NCBI GenBank assembly: GCA_947650365.1
Contig: CANTAL010000127.1
Coordinates: 496,001 to 560,000 of the forward strand
Reading direction: 5' to 3'
DNA: 64,000 bases
Origin: Chamaelirium japonicum
Taxonomy: Eukaryota > Streptophyta > Magnoliopsida > Liliales > Melanthiaceae
The number at the start of each line of letters is the position of its first letter. Positions within the stretch are counted from its first letter, which is position 1. This document shows positions 39,361-54,300 of this stretch, one piece after another. The notes beneath the pieces are model-generated. The model worked only from the letters and a program-made list of their open reading frames with translations, did no database searches and was not told the origin of the DNA. Position numbers and translations under genes: made by a program.

Positions 39361-42300
39361 TAGAATGGAAACATTCGAACGAATGAATTAGAATGGATTA
39401 GAATGGATACATTCGAACGAATGAATTAGAATAGATCGTAGGAATGAATTAGAATGGATCATACGAATGAATTAGAATTGATCGTGCGAATGAATTAGAA
39501 TGGATTGTACGAATGAATTAGAATGGATATATTCGTGCGAATGAAGTAGAATGGATCGTACGAATGAATTAGAATGGATCTTACGAATGAATTAGAATGA
39601 ATCGTACGAATGAATTAGAATAGATATAATTCCTAATTCATTCGTACGATCCATTCTAATTCATTCGTACGATCCATTCTACTTCATTCGCACGAATGTA
39701 TCGATTCTAATTTATTCGTACAATCCATTCTAATTCATTCGCACGATCAATTCTAATTCATTCGTATGATCCATTCTAATTCATTCCTACGATCTATTCT
39801 AATTCATTCGTTCGAATGTTTCCATTCTAATTCATTCGTATGATTAGAATGGATTGTACGAATGAATTAGAATGGATATATTCGAACGAATGAATTAGAA
39901 TAGATCGTAGGAATGAATTAGAATGGATCATACGAATGAATTAGAATTGATCGTGCGAATGAATTAGAATGGATTGTACGAATGAATTAGAATGGATACA
40001 TTCGTGCGAATGAAATAGAGTGGATCGTACGAATGTAGTAGAATGGATCGTACGAATGAATTAGAATGAATCCTACGAATGAATTAGAATGGATACATTC
40101 GAACGAATGAATTAGAATAGATCGTAGGAATGAATTAGAATGGATCATACGAATGAATTAGAATTGATCGTGCGAATGAATTAGAATGGATTGTACGAAT
40201 GAATTAGAATGGATACATTCGTGCGAATGAAGTAAAATGGATCGTACGAATGAATTAGAATGGAATGTATCCATTCTAATTCATTCGTATAATCCATTCT
40301 AATTCATTCGTACGATCCATTCTAATTCATTCGTACGATCCATTCAACTTCATTCGTATGATCCATTCTAATTCATAATTAGATGGATTAGAATGGATTG
40401 TACAATCCATTCTAATTCATTCGCACGATCAATTCTAATTAATTCGTATGATCCATTCTAATTCATTCCTACGATCTATTCTAATTCATTCATTCGAATG
40501 TATCCATTCTAATTCATTCATTCAATCCATTCTATTTTATTCGCATGATCAATTCTAATTCATTCGTATGATCCATTCTAATTCATTCCTACGATCTATT
40601 CTAATTCATTCGTTCGAATGTATCCATTCTAATTCATTCGTACGATTCATTCTAATTCATTCGTACGATACATTCTACTTCATTCGCACGAATGTATCCA
40701 TTCTAATTCATTCGTACAATCCATTCTAATTCATTCGCACGATCAATTCTAATTCATTCGTATGATCCATTCTAATTCATTCCTACGATCTATTCTAATT
40801 CATTCGTTCGAATGTTTCCATTCTAATTCATTCGTACGATTCATTCGTACGATCCATTCTGATTCATTTGTACGATCCATTCTAATTCATTCGTACGATC
40901 CATTCTTCTTCATTTGCACGAATGTATCCATTCTAATTCATTCGTACAATCCATTCTAATTCATTCGTACGATCCATTCTACTTCATTCGCACGAATGTA
41001 TCCATTCTAATTCATTCGTACAATCCATTCTAATTCATTCGCACGATCAATTCTAATTCATTCGTATGATCCATTCTAATTCATTCCTACGATCTATTCT
41101 AATTCATTCGTTCGAATGTATTAGAATTGATCATACGAATGAATTAGAATGGATACATTCGAACGAATGAATTAGAATAGATCGTAGGAATGAATTAGAA
41201 TGAATCGTACGAATGAATTAGAATGGATACATTCGAACGAATGAATTAGAATAGATCGTAGGAATGAATTAGAATGGATCGTACGAATGAATTAGAATGG
41301 AATGTATCTACTCTACTTCATTCGCTCGAATGTATCCATTCTAATTCATTCGTACAATCCATTCTAATTCATTCGCACGATCAATTCTAATTCATTCGTA
41401 TGATCCATTCTAATTCATTCCTACGATCTATTCTAATTCATTCGTTCGAATGTATCCATTCTAATTCATTCGTACGATCTATTCTAATTCATTCGTACGA
41501 TCCATTCTACTTCATTCGCACGAATGTATCCATTCTAATTCATTCGTACAATCCATTCTAATTCATTCGTATGATCCATTCAAATTCATTCCTACGATCT
41601 ATTCTAATTTATTCGTTCGAATGTATCCATTCTAATTCATTCGTACGATTCATTCTAATTCATTCCTACGATCTATTCTAATTCATTCGTACGAATGTAT
41701 CCATTCTAATTCATTCGTATGATCAATTCTAATTCATTCGTATGATCCATTCTAATTCATTCGCACGAATGTATCCAATATAATTCATTCGTACAATCCA
41801 TTCTAATTCATTCGCACGATCAATTCTAATTCATTCGTATGATCCATTCTAATTCATTCCTACGATCTATTCTAATTCATTCGTTCGAATGTTTCCATTC
41901 TAATTCATTCGTACGATTAGAATGGATTGTACGAATGAATTAGAATGGATACATTCGAACGAATGAATTAGAATAGATCGTAGGAATGAATTAGAATGGA
42001 TCATACGAATGAATTAGAATTGATCGTGCGAATGAATTAGAATGGATTGTACGAATGAATTAGAATGGATACATTCGTGTGAATGAAGTAGAATGGATCG
42101 TACGAATGAATTAGAATGGATCGTGCGAATGAATTAGAATAGATCGTACGAATGAATTAGAATTGATACATTCGTGCGAATGAATTAGAATTGATCGTAC
42201 GAATGAATTAGAATGGATCGTACGAATGAATTAGAATGGATCGTAAGAATGAATTAGAATGGATACATTCGTGCGAATGAAGTAGAATGGATCGTACGAA

Positions 42301-45300
42301 TGAATTAGAATGGATCATACGAATGAATTAGAATTGATCGTGCGAATGAATTAGAATGGATTGTACGAAGGAATTAGAATGGATACATTCGTGCGAATGA
42401 AGTAGAATGGATCGTACGTGCAATCCATTCTAATTCATTCGCACGATCAATTCTAATTCATTCGTATGGTCCATTCTAATTCATTCCTATGATCTATTCT
42501 AATTCATTCGTTCGAATGTATCCATTCTAATTCATTCGTACGATTCATTCTAATTCATTCGTACGATCCATTCTAATTCATTCGTACGATCCATTCTGAT
42601 TCATTCATACGATCCATTCTAATTCATTCGTACGATCCATTCTACTTCATTCGCACGAATGTATCCATTCTAATTTATTCGTGCAATCCATTCAAATTCA
42701 TTCCCACTATCCAGATCTATTCTAATTCATTCGCACGAATGTATCCATTCTAATTCATTCGCACGATCAATTCTAATTCATTCGTATGATCCATTCTAAT
42801 TCATTCCTACGATCTATTCTAATTCATTCGTTCGAATGTATCCATTCTAATTCATTCGTACGATTCATTCTAATTCATTCGTACGATCCATTCTAATTCA
42901 TTCGTACGATCCATTCTAATTCATTCCTACGATCTATTCTAATTCATTCGTTCGAATGTTTCCATTCTAATTCATTCGTACGATCCATTCTAATTCATTC
43001 GTACGATTCATTCTAATTCATTCGTACGATCCATTCTAATTCATTCGTACGATCCATTCTATTTCATTCGCTCGAATGTATCCATTCTAATTCATTCGTG
43101 CAATCTATTCTAATTCATTCGCACGATCAATTCTAATTCATTCGTATGATCCATTCTAATTCATTCCTCATTCTAATTCATTCGTACAATCCATTCTAAT
43201 TCATTCGCACGATCAATTCTAATTCATTCGTATGATCCATTCTAACTCATTCCTACGATCTATTCTAATTCATTCGTTCGAATGTATCCATTCTAATTCA
43301 TTCGTACGATTCATTCTAATTCATTCGTACGATCCATTATAATTCATTATTACGATCCATTCTACTTCATTCGCACGAATGTATCCATTCTAATTCATTC
43401 GTACAATCCATTCTAATTCATTCGCACGATCAATTCTAATTCATTCGTATGATCCATTCTAATTCATTCCTACGATCTATTCTAATTCATTCGTTTGAAT
43501 GTATCCATTCTAATTCATTCGTACGATTCATTCTAATTCATTCGTACGATCCATTCTAATTCATTTGTACGATCCATTCTACTTCATTCGCTCAAATGTA
43601 TCCATTCTAATTCATTCGTGCAATCCATTCTAATTCATTCGCACGATCAATTCTAATTCATTCGTATGATCCGTTCTAATTCATTCCTATGATCTATTCT
43701 AATTCATTCATTCGAATGTATCCATTCTAATTCATTCGTACGATTCATTCTAATTCATTCGTACGATCCATTCTAATTCATTCGTACGATCCATTCTACT
43801 TCATTCGTACGAATGTATCCATTCTAATTCATTCGTACAATCCATTCTAATTCATTCGCATGATCAATTCTAATTCATTCGTATGATCCATTCTACTTCA
43901 TTCGTATGATTCATTCTAATTCATTCGTACAATCCATTCTAATTCATTCGTACGATCCATTCTAATTCATTCGTACGATCCATTCTACTTCATTCGCACG
44001 AATGTATCCATTCTAATTCATTCGTACAATCCATTCTAATTCATTCGCACGATCAATTCTAATTCATTCGAATGATCTATTCTAATTCATTCCTACGATC
44101 TATTCTAATTTCTTCGTTCGAATGTATCCATTCTAATTCATTCGTACGATTCATTCTAATTCATTCGTACGATCCATTCTAATTCATTCGTATGATCCAT
44201 TCTATTTCATTCGCACGAATGTATCCATTCTAATTCATTCGTGCAATCCATTCTAATTCATTCGCACGATCAATTCTAATTCATTCGTATGATCCATTCT
44301 AATTCATTCCTATGATCTATTCTAATTCATTCGTTCGATCCATTCTACTTCATTCGCACAAATGTATCCATTCTAATTCATTCGTACGATCCATTCTAAT
44401 TCATTCGTACGATCCATTCTAATTCATTCGTATGATTCATTCGAATGTATCCATTCTAATTCATTCATACAATCCAATCTAATTCATTCGAACGATCAAT
44501 TCTAATTCATTCGTATGATCCATTCTAATTCATTCCTACGATCTATTCTAATTCATTCGTTCGAATGTATCCATTCTAATTCATTCGTACGATCTATTCT
44601 AATTCATTCGTACGATCCATTCTAATTCATTCGTACGATCCATTCTACTTCATTCGCACGAATGTATCCATTCTAATTTATTCGTACAATCCATTCTAAT
44701 TCATTCGCACGATCAATTCTAATTCATTCGTATGATCCATTCTAATTCATTCCTATGATCTATTCTAATTCATTCATTCGAATGTTTCCATTCTAATTCA
44801 TTCGTATGATTCATTCTAATTCATTCGTATAATCCATTCTAATTCATTCGTACGATCTATTCTACTTTATTCTCACGAATGTATCCATTCTAATTCATTC
44901 GTACGATCCATTCTGCTTCATTCGCATGAATGTATCCATTCTAATTCATTCGTACAATCCATTCTAATTCATTCGCACGATCAATTCTAATTCATTCGTA
45001 CGATCAATTCTAATTCATTAGTATGATCCATTCTAATTCATTCCTACGATCTATTCTAATTCATTTGTTCGAATGTTTCCATTCTAATTCATTCGTACGA
45101 TTCATTCTAATTTATTCGTACGATCCATTCTGATTCATTCGTACGATCCATTCTAATTCATTCGTACGATCCATTCTACTTCATTCGCATGAATGGATCT
45201 ATTCTAATTCATTCGTACAATCCATTCTAATTCATTCGAAAGATTCATTCAAATTCATTCCTACGATCTATTCTAATTCATTCGTTCGAATGTTTCCATT

Positions 45301-48281
45301 CTAATTCATTTGTACGATTCATTCTAATTCATTCGTACGATCCATTCTAATTCATTCGTACGATCCATTCTGTTTCATTCGCACGAATGTATCCATTCTA
45401 ATTCATTCGTACGATCCATTCTACTTCATTCGCACGAATGTATCCATTCTAATTCATTCGTACAATCCATTCTAATTCATTCGCACGATCAATTCTAATT
45501 CATTCGTATGATCCATTCTAATTCATTCCTACGATCTATTCTAATTCATTCGTTCAAATGTATCCATTCTAATTCATTCGCACGATCAATTCTAATTCAT
45601 TCGTACGATCCATTCTAATTCATTCGTACGATCCATTCTACTTCATTCGCACGAATGTATCCATTCTAATTCCTTCGTACAATCCATTCTAATTCATTCG
45701 CACGATCAATTCTAATTCATTCGTTTGATCCATTCCCATTCTAATTCATTCGCACGATTCATTCTAATTCATTCGTACGATCCATTCTAATTCATTCGTA
45801 CGATCCATTCTACTTCATTCGCACGAATGTATCCATTCTAATTCATTCGTACAATCCATTCTAATTCATTCACACGATCAATTCTAAGTACGAATGAATT
45901 AGAATTGATACATTCGTGCGAATGAAGTAGAATGGATCGTAGGAATGAATTAGAATGGATTGTACGAATGAATTAGAATGGATACATTCGTGCGAATGAA
46001 GTAGAATGGATCGTACGAATGAACGAGAATGGATCGTACGAATGAATCAGAATGGATCGTACGAATGAATTAGAATGAATCGTACGAATGAATTAGAATG
46101 GAAACATTCGAACGAATGAATTAGAATAGATCGTAGGAATGAATTAGAATGGATCATACGAATGAATTAGAATTGATCGTGCGAACGAATTAGAATGGAT
46201 TATACAAATGAATGGATCGTACGAATGAATTAGAATCGATCGTACGAATGAATTAGAATGAATTAGAATGGATACATTCGTGCGAATGAAGTAGAATGGA
46301 TCGTACGAATGAATTAGAATGGATCGTACGAATGAATTAGAATGAATCGTACGAATGAATTAGAATGGATACATTCGAACGAATGAATTAGAATAGATCG
46401 TAGGAATGAATTAGAATAGATCATACAAATGAATTAGAATTGATCGTGCGAATGAATTAGAATGGATTGCACGAATGAATTAGAATGGATACATTCGTGC
46501 GAATGAAGTAGAATGGATCGTACGAATGAATCAGAATGGATCGTATGAATGAATTAGAATGAATTAGAATGGAAACATTCGTACGATCCATTCTAATTCA
46601 TTCCTACGATCTATTCTAATTCATTCGCACGATTCATTCTAATTCATTCGTACAATCCATTCTAATCCATTCTAATTCATTCTAATTCATTCGTATGATC
46701 AATTCTAATACATTCGTACGATCCATTCTAATTCATTCCTACGATCTATTCTAATTCATTCGTACGATTCTTTCTAATTCATTCCTACGATGTATTCTAA
46801 TTCATTCGTTCGAATGTATTAGAATTGATCATACGAATGAATTAGAATGGATACATTCGAACGAATGAATTAGAATAGATCGTAGGAATGAATTAGAATG
46901 AATCATATGAATGAATTAGAATGGATACATTCGAACGAATGAATTAGAATAGATCGTAGGAATGAATTAGAATGGATCCATTCTAATTCATTAGAATGGA
47001 TTCATTCGCTCGAATGTATCCATTCTAATTCATTCGTACAATCCATTCTAATTCATTCGCACGATCAATTCTAATTCATTCGTATGATCCATTCTAATTC
47101 ATTCATACGATCTATTCTAATTCATTCGTTCGAATGTATCCATTCTAATTCATTCGTACGATCTATTCTAATTCATTCGTACGATCCATTCTACTTTATT
47201 CGTACGAATGTATCCATTCTAATTTATTCGTACAATCCATTCTAATTCATTCGTATGATCCATTCTAATTCATTCCTACGATCTATTCTAATTTATTCGT
47301 TCGAATGTATCCATTCTATTTCATTCGTACGATTCATTCTAATTCATTCGTACGATCCATTCTAATTCATTCGTATGATCCATTCTACTTCATTCGCACG
47401 AATGTATCCATTCTAATTCATTCGTGCAATCCATTCTAATTCATTCGCACGATCAATTCTTATTCATTCGTATGATCCATTCTAATTCATTCCTACGATC
47501 TATTCTAATTCATTCGTTCGATCCATTCTACTTCATTCGCACGAATGTATCCATTCTAATTCATTAGTACGATCCATTCTAATTCATTCGTACGATCCAT
47601 TCTAATTCATTCATACGATCCATTCTAATTTATTCGTACGATTCATTCGAATGTATCCATTCTAATTCATTCGTACAATCCATTCTAATTCATTCGCACG
47701 ATCAATTCTAATTCATTCGTATGATCCATTCTAATTCATTCCTACGATCTATTCTAATTCATTCGTTTGAATGTATCCATTCTAATTCATTCGTACGATC
47801 CATTCTAATTCATTCGTAGTACGATCCATTCTACTTCATTCGCACGAATGTATCCATTCTAATTCATTCGTACAATCCATTCTAATTCATTCCTACGATC
47901 AATTCTAATTCATTCGTATGTATCCGTTCTAATTCATTCGTACGATCCATTCTAATTCATTCGTTCGAATGTATCCATTCTAATTCATTCGTACAATCCA
48001 TTCTAATTCATTCATGCGAATGAAGTAGAATGGAAACATTCGAACGAATGAATTAGAATAGATCGTGCTAATGAATTAGAATGGATCGTACGAATAAATT
48101 AGAATAGATTGTCCGAATGAATACATTCGTGCGAATGAATTAGAATGGATCGTATGAATGAATTAGAATGGATCGTATGAATGAATTCGAATGGATCGTA
48201 TGAATGAATTATAATGGATACATTCGTCCGAATGAATTAGAATGGATCATACCAAGGAATTAGGGTGGATCGTACGAATGA
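38397..48281. repeat. Large tandem duplication, copy 1 (about 9.9 kb)
   Basis: Blocks: F to 38716, R to 39136, F to 39629, R to 39843, F to 40264, R to 41119, F to 41303, R to 41917, F to 42420, R to 45886, F to 46581, R to 46819, F to 46977, R to 48013, then F. Copy 2 repeats this block pattern with the same rare variants (ACATTGGTGCG, CATTATACGAACC, AGATATAATTCC, CACTATCCAGATCT at 42705, ACCAAGGAATTAGGG at 48251). The offset is 9,948 at the start, 9,971 in the middle and 9,911 at the end, reflecting a few indels. By eye there are only a few dozen single-base differences. Confidence 0.92.
40387..40416. repeat. 30-bp perfect palindrome in copy 1
   Basis: Arms ATTAGAATGGATTGT and complement, centred between 40401 and 40402. 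It is a sliver of F orientation inside an R block, preceded by an odd AATTCATAATTAGATGG patch. Confidence 0.9.
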
Positions 48282-48344
48282 ATTAGAATGGATCGTACGA
48301 ATGAATTAGAATGAATCGTACGATCGAGCGAATGAATTAGAATA
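48282..48344 (+). repeat. Joint between the two 9.9-kb copies
   Basis: A short F stretch with an anomalous CGATCGAGCGAATG join. Its left part matches the sequence at about 38290-38355 just before copy 1, up to GAATCGTACG, so the tandem junction lies in shared satellite. This fits unequal exchange between misaligned HOR units, with a small deletion beside it. Confidence 0.7.
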
Positions 48345-51300
48345 GATCGTAGGAATGAATTAGAATGGATCATACGAATGAATTAGAATTGATCGTGCGA
48401 ATGAATTAGAATGGATTGTACGAATGAATTAGAATGGATACATTGGTGCGAATGAAGTAGAATGGATCGTACGAATGAATTAGAATGGATCGTATGAATG
48501 AATTAGAATGGATACATTCGAACGAATGAATTAGAATAGATCGTAGGAATGAATTAGAATGGATCATACGAATGAATTAGAATTGATCGTGCGAATGAAT
48601 TAGAATGGATTGTACGAATGAATTAGAATGGATACATTCGTGCGAATGAAGTAGAATGGATACATTCCTTTCTAATTCATTCGTGCAATCCATTCTAATT
48701 CATTCGTACAATCCATTCTAATTCATTCGCACGATCCATTCTAATTCATTCGTACGATCCATTCTAATTCATTCGTACGATCCATTCTAATTCATTAGCA
48801 CGACCATTCTAATTCATTCGTACGATCCATTCTATTTCATTCGTACGATCCATTCTTACTCATTCATATGATCCATTCTAATTCATTCGCATGAATGTAT
48901 CCATTCTAATTCATTCGTACGATCCATTCTAATTCATTCGTACGATCCATTCTAATTCATTCGCACGAATGTATCCATTCTAATTCATTCGTACAATCCA
49001 TTCTAATTTATTCGCATGATCATTATACGAACCATTCTAATTCATTCCTACGATCTATTCTAATTCATTCGTTCGAATGTATCCAATGAATTAGAATGGA
49101 TCATACGAAAGAATTAGAATTGATCGTGCGAATGAATTAGAATGGATTGTACGAATGAATTAGAATGGATACATTCGTGCGAATGAAGTAGAATGGATCG
49201 TACGAATGAATTAGAATGGATACATTCGTGCGAATGAAGTAGAATGGATCGTACGAATGAATTAGAATGGATCGTACGAATGAATTAGAATGAATCGTAC
49301 GAATGAATTAGAATGGAAACATTCGAACGAATGAATTAGAATGGATTAGAATGGATACATTCGAACGAATGAATTAGAATAGATCGTAGGAATGAATTAG
49401 AATGGATCATACGAATGAATTAGAATTGATCGTGCGAATGAATTAGAATGGATTGTACGAATGAATTAGAATGGATATATTCGTGCGAATGAAGTAGAAT
49501 GGATCGTACGAATGAATTAGAATGGATCTTACGAATGAATTAGAATGAATCGTACGAATGAATTAGAATAGATATAATTCCTAATTCATTCGTACGATTC
49601 ATTCTAATTCATTCGTACGATCCATTCTAATTCATTCGTACGATCCATTCTACTTCATTCGCACGAATGTATCGATTCTAATTTATTCGTACAATCCATT
49701 CTAATTCATTCGCACGATCAATTCTAATTCATTCGTATGATCCATTCTAATTCATTCCTACGATCTATTCTAATTCATTCGTTCGAATGTTTCCATTCTA
49801 ATTCATTCGTATGATTAGAATGGATTGTACGAATGAATTAGAATGGATATATTCGAACGAATGAATTAGAATAGATCGTAGGAATGAATTAGAATGGATC
49901 ATACGAATGAATTAGAATTGATCGTGCGAATGAATTAGAATGGATTGTACGAATGAATTAGAATGGATACATTCGTGCGAATGAAATAGAGTGGATCGTA
50001 CGAATGTAGTAGAATGGATCGTACGAATGAATTAGAATGAATCCTACGAATGAATTAGAATGGATACATTCGAACGAATGAATTAGAATAGATCGTAGGA
50101 ATGAATTAGAATGGATCATACGAATGAATTAGAATTGATCGTGCGAATGAATTAGAATGGATTGTACGAATGAATTAGAATGGATACATTCGTGCGAATG
50201 AAGTAAAATGGATCGTACGAATGAATTAGAATGGAATGTATCCATTCTAATTCATTCGTACAATCCATTCTAATTCATTCGTACGATCCATTCTAATTCA
50301 TTCGTACGATCCATTCAACTTCATTCGTATGATCCATTCTAATTCATAATTAGATGGATTAGAATGGATTGTACAATCCATTCTAATTCATTCGCACGAT
50401 CAATTCTAATTAATTCGTATGATCCATTCTAATTCATTCCTACGATCTATTCTAATTCATTCATTCGAATGTATCCATTCTAATTCATTCATTCAATCCA
50501 TTCTATTTTATTCGCATGATCAATTCTAATTCATTCGTATGATCCATTCTAATTCATTCCTACGATCTATTCTAATTCATTCGTTCGAATGTATCCATTC
50601 TAATTCATTCGTACGATTCATTCTAATTCATTCGTACGATACATTCTACTTCATTCGCACGAATGTATCCATTCTAATTCATTCGTACAATCCATTCTAA
50701 TTCATTCGCACGATCAATTCTAATTTATTCGTATGATCCATTCTAATTCATTCCTACGATCTATTCTAATTCATTCGTTCGAATGTTTCCATTCTAATTC
50801 ATTCGTACGATTCATTCGTACGATCCATTCTGATTCATTTGTACGATCCATTCTAATTCATTCGTACGATCCATTCTTCTTCATTTGCACGAATGTATCC
50901 ATTCTAATTCATTCGTACAATCCATTCTAATTCATTCGTACGATCCATTCTACTTCATTCGCACGAATGTATCCATTCTAATTCATTCGTACAATCCATT
51001 CTAATTCATTCGCACGATCAATTCTAATTCATTCGTATGATCCATTCTAATTCATTCCTACGATCTATTCTAATTCATTCGTTCGAATGTATTAGAATTG
51101 ATCATACGAATGAATTAGAATGGATACATTCGAACGAATGAATTAGAATAGATCGTAGGAATGAATTAGAATGAATCGTACGAATGAATTAGAATGGATA
51201 CATTCGAACGAATGAATTAGAATAGATCGTAGGAATGAATTAGAATGGATCGTACGAATGAATTAGAATGGAATGTATCTACTCTACTTCATTCGCTCGA

Positions 51301-54300
51301 ATGTATCCATTCTAATTCATTCGTACAATCCATTCTAATTCATTCGCACGATCAATTCTAATTCATTCGTATGATCCATTCTAATTCATTCCTACGATCT
51401 ATTCTAATTCATTCGTTCGAATGTATCCATTCTAATTCATTCGTACGATCTATTCTAATTCATTCGTACGATCCATTCTACTTCATTCGCACGAATGTAT
51501 CCATTCTAATTCATTCGTACAATCCATTCTAATTCATTCGTATGATCCATTCAAATTCATTCCTACGATCTATTCTAATTTATTCGTTCGAATGTATCCA
51601 TTCTAATTCATTCGTACGATTCATTCTAATTCATTCCTACGATCTATTCTAATTCATTCGTACGAATGTATCCATTCTAATTCATTCGTATGATCAATTC
51701 TAATTCATTCGTATGATCCATTCTAATTCATTCGCACGAATGTATCCATTATAATTCATTCGTACAATCCATTCTAATTCATTCGCACGATCAATTCTAA
51801 TTCATTCGTATGATCCATTCTAATTCATTCCTACGATCTATTCTAATTCATTCGTTCGAATGTTTCCATTCTAATTCATTCGTACGATTAGAATGGATTG
51901 TACGAATGAATTAGAATGGATACATTCGAACGAATGAATTAGAATAGATCGTAGGAATGAATTAGAATGGATCATACGAATGAATTAGAATTGATCGTGC
52001 GAATGAATTAGAATGGATTGTACGAATGAATTAGAATGGATACATTCGTGTGAATGAAGTAGAATGGATCGTACGAATGAATTAGAATGGATCGTGCGAA
52101 TGAATTAGAATAGATCGTACGAATGAATTAGAATTGATACATTCGTGCGAATGAATTAGAATTGATCGTGCGAATGAATTAGAATGGATCGTACGAATGA
52201 ATTAGAATGGATCGTAAGAATGAATTAGAATGGATACATTCGTGCGAATGAAGTAGAATGGATCGTACGAATGAATTAGAATGGATCATACGAATGAATT
52301 AGAATTGATCGTGCGAATGAATTAGAATGGATTGTACGAAGGAATTAGAATGGATACATTCGTGCGAATGAAGTAGAATGGATCGTACGTGCAATCCATT
52401 CTAATTCATTCGCACGATCAATTCTAATTCATTCGTATGGTCCATTCTAATTCATTCCTATGATCTATTCTAATTCATTCGTTCGAATGTATCCATTCTA
52501 ATTCATTCGTACGATTCATTCTAATTCATTCGTACGATCCATTCTAATTCATTCGTACGATCCATTCTGATTCATTCATACGATCCATTCTAATTCATTC
52601 GTACGATCCATTCTACTTCATTCGCACGAATGTATCCATTCTAATTTATTCGTGCAATCCATTCAAATTCATTCCCACTATCCAGATCTATTCTAATTCA
52701 TTCGCACGAATGTATCCATTCTAATTCATTCGCACGATCAATTCTAATTCATTCGTATGATCCATTCTAATTCATTCCTACGATCTATTCTAATTCATTC
52801 GTTCGAATGTATCCATTCTAATTCATTCGTACGATTCATTCTAATTCATTCGTACGATCCATTCTAATTCATTCGTACGATCCATTCTAATTCATTCCTA
52901 CGATCTATTCTAATTCATTCGTTCGAATGTTTCCATTCTAATTCATTCGTACGATCCATTCTAATTCATTCGTACGATTCATTCTAATTCATTCGTACGA
53001 TCCATTCTAATTCATTCGTACGATCCATTCTATTTCATTCGCTCGAATGTATCCATTCTAATTCATTCGTGCAATCTATTCTAATTCATTCGCACGATCA
53101 ATTCTAATTCATTCGTATGATCCATTCTAATTCATTCCTCATTCTAATTCATTCGTACAATCCATTCTAATTCATTCGCACGATCAATTCTAATTCATTC
53201 GTATGATCCATTCTAACTCATTCCTACGATCTATTCTAATTCATTCGTTCGAATGTATCCATTCTAATTCATTCGTACGATTCATTCTAATTCATTCGTA
53301 CGATCCATTATAATTCATTATTACGATCCATTCTACTTCATTCGCACGAATGTATCCATTCTAATTCATTCGTACAATCCATTCTAATTCATTCGCACGA
53401 TCAATTCTAATTCATTCGTATGATCCATTCTAATTCATTCCTACGATCTATTCTAATTCATTCGTTTGAATGTATCCATTCTAATTCATTCGTACGATTC
53501 ATTCTAATTCATTCGTACGATCCATTCTAATTCATTTGTACGATCCATTCTACTTCATTCGCTCAAATGTATCCATTCTAATTCATTCGTGCAATCCATT
53601 CTAATTCATTCGCACGATCAATTCTAATTCATTCGTATGATCCGTTCTAATTCATTCCTATGATCTATTCTAATTCATTCATTCGAATGTATCCATTCTA
53701 ATTCATTCGTACGATTCATTCTAATTCATTCGTACGATCCATTCTAATTCATTCGTACGATCCATTCTACTTCATTCGTACGAATGTATCCATTCTAATT
53801 CATTCGTACAATCCATTCTAATTCATTCGCATGATCAATTCTAATTCATTCGTATGATCCATTCTACTTCATTCGTATGATTCATTCTAATTCATTCGTA
53901 CAATCCATTCTAATTCATTCGTACGATCCATTCTAATTCATTCGTACGATCCATTCTACTTCATTCGCACGAATGTATCCATTCTAATTCATTCGTACAA
54001 TCCATTCTAATTCATTCGCACGATCAATTCTAATTCATTCGAATGATCTATTCTAATTCATTCCTACGATCTATTCTAATTTCTTCGTTCGAATGTATCC
54101 ATTCTAATTCATTCGTACGATTCATTCTAATTCATTCGTACGATCCATTCTAATTCATTCGTATGATCCATTCTATTTCATTCGCACGAATGTATCCATT
54201 CTAATTCATTCGTGCAATCCATTCTAATTCATTCGCACGATCAATTCTAATTCATTCGTATGATCCATTCTAATTCATTCCTATGATCTATTCTAATTCA

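Noticed and set aside
40762-40959. A 65-residue reading frame rich in SILIHS/HSNSFVR, identical at 50733-50930, with relatives at 4600-4806, 21139-21327, 22350-22565, 26659-26865 and 55281-55469
   Set aside because: The peptides repeat every 23 residues because three 23-bp monomers make 69 bases. They lack start context and family resemblance, and occur wherever TAA words miss one frame. The identical pair simply reflects the 9.9-kb duplication.
48282-48344. Assembly error producing the 9.9-kb repeat
   Set aside because: Not excluded, but the copies differ by scattered substitutions, a 23-bp gain and an 80-bp loss, and a third diverged copy follows. A true duplication is more likely.
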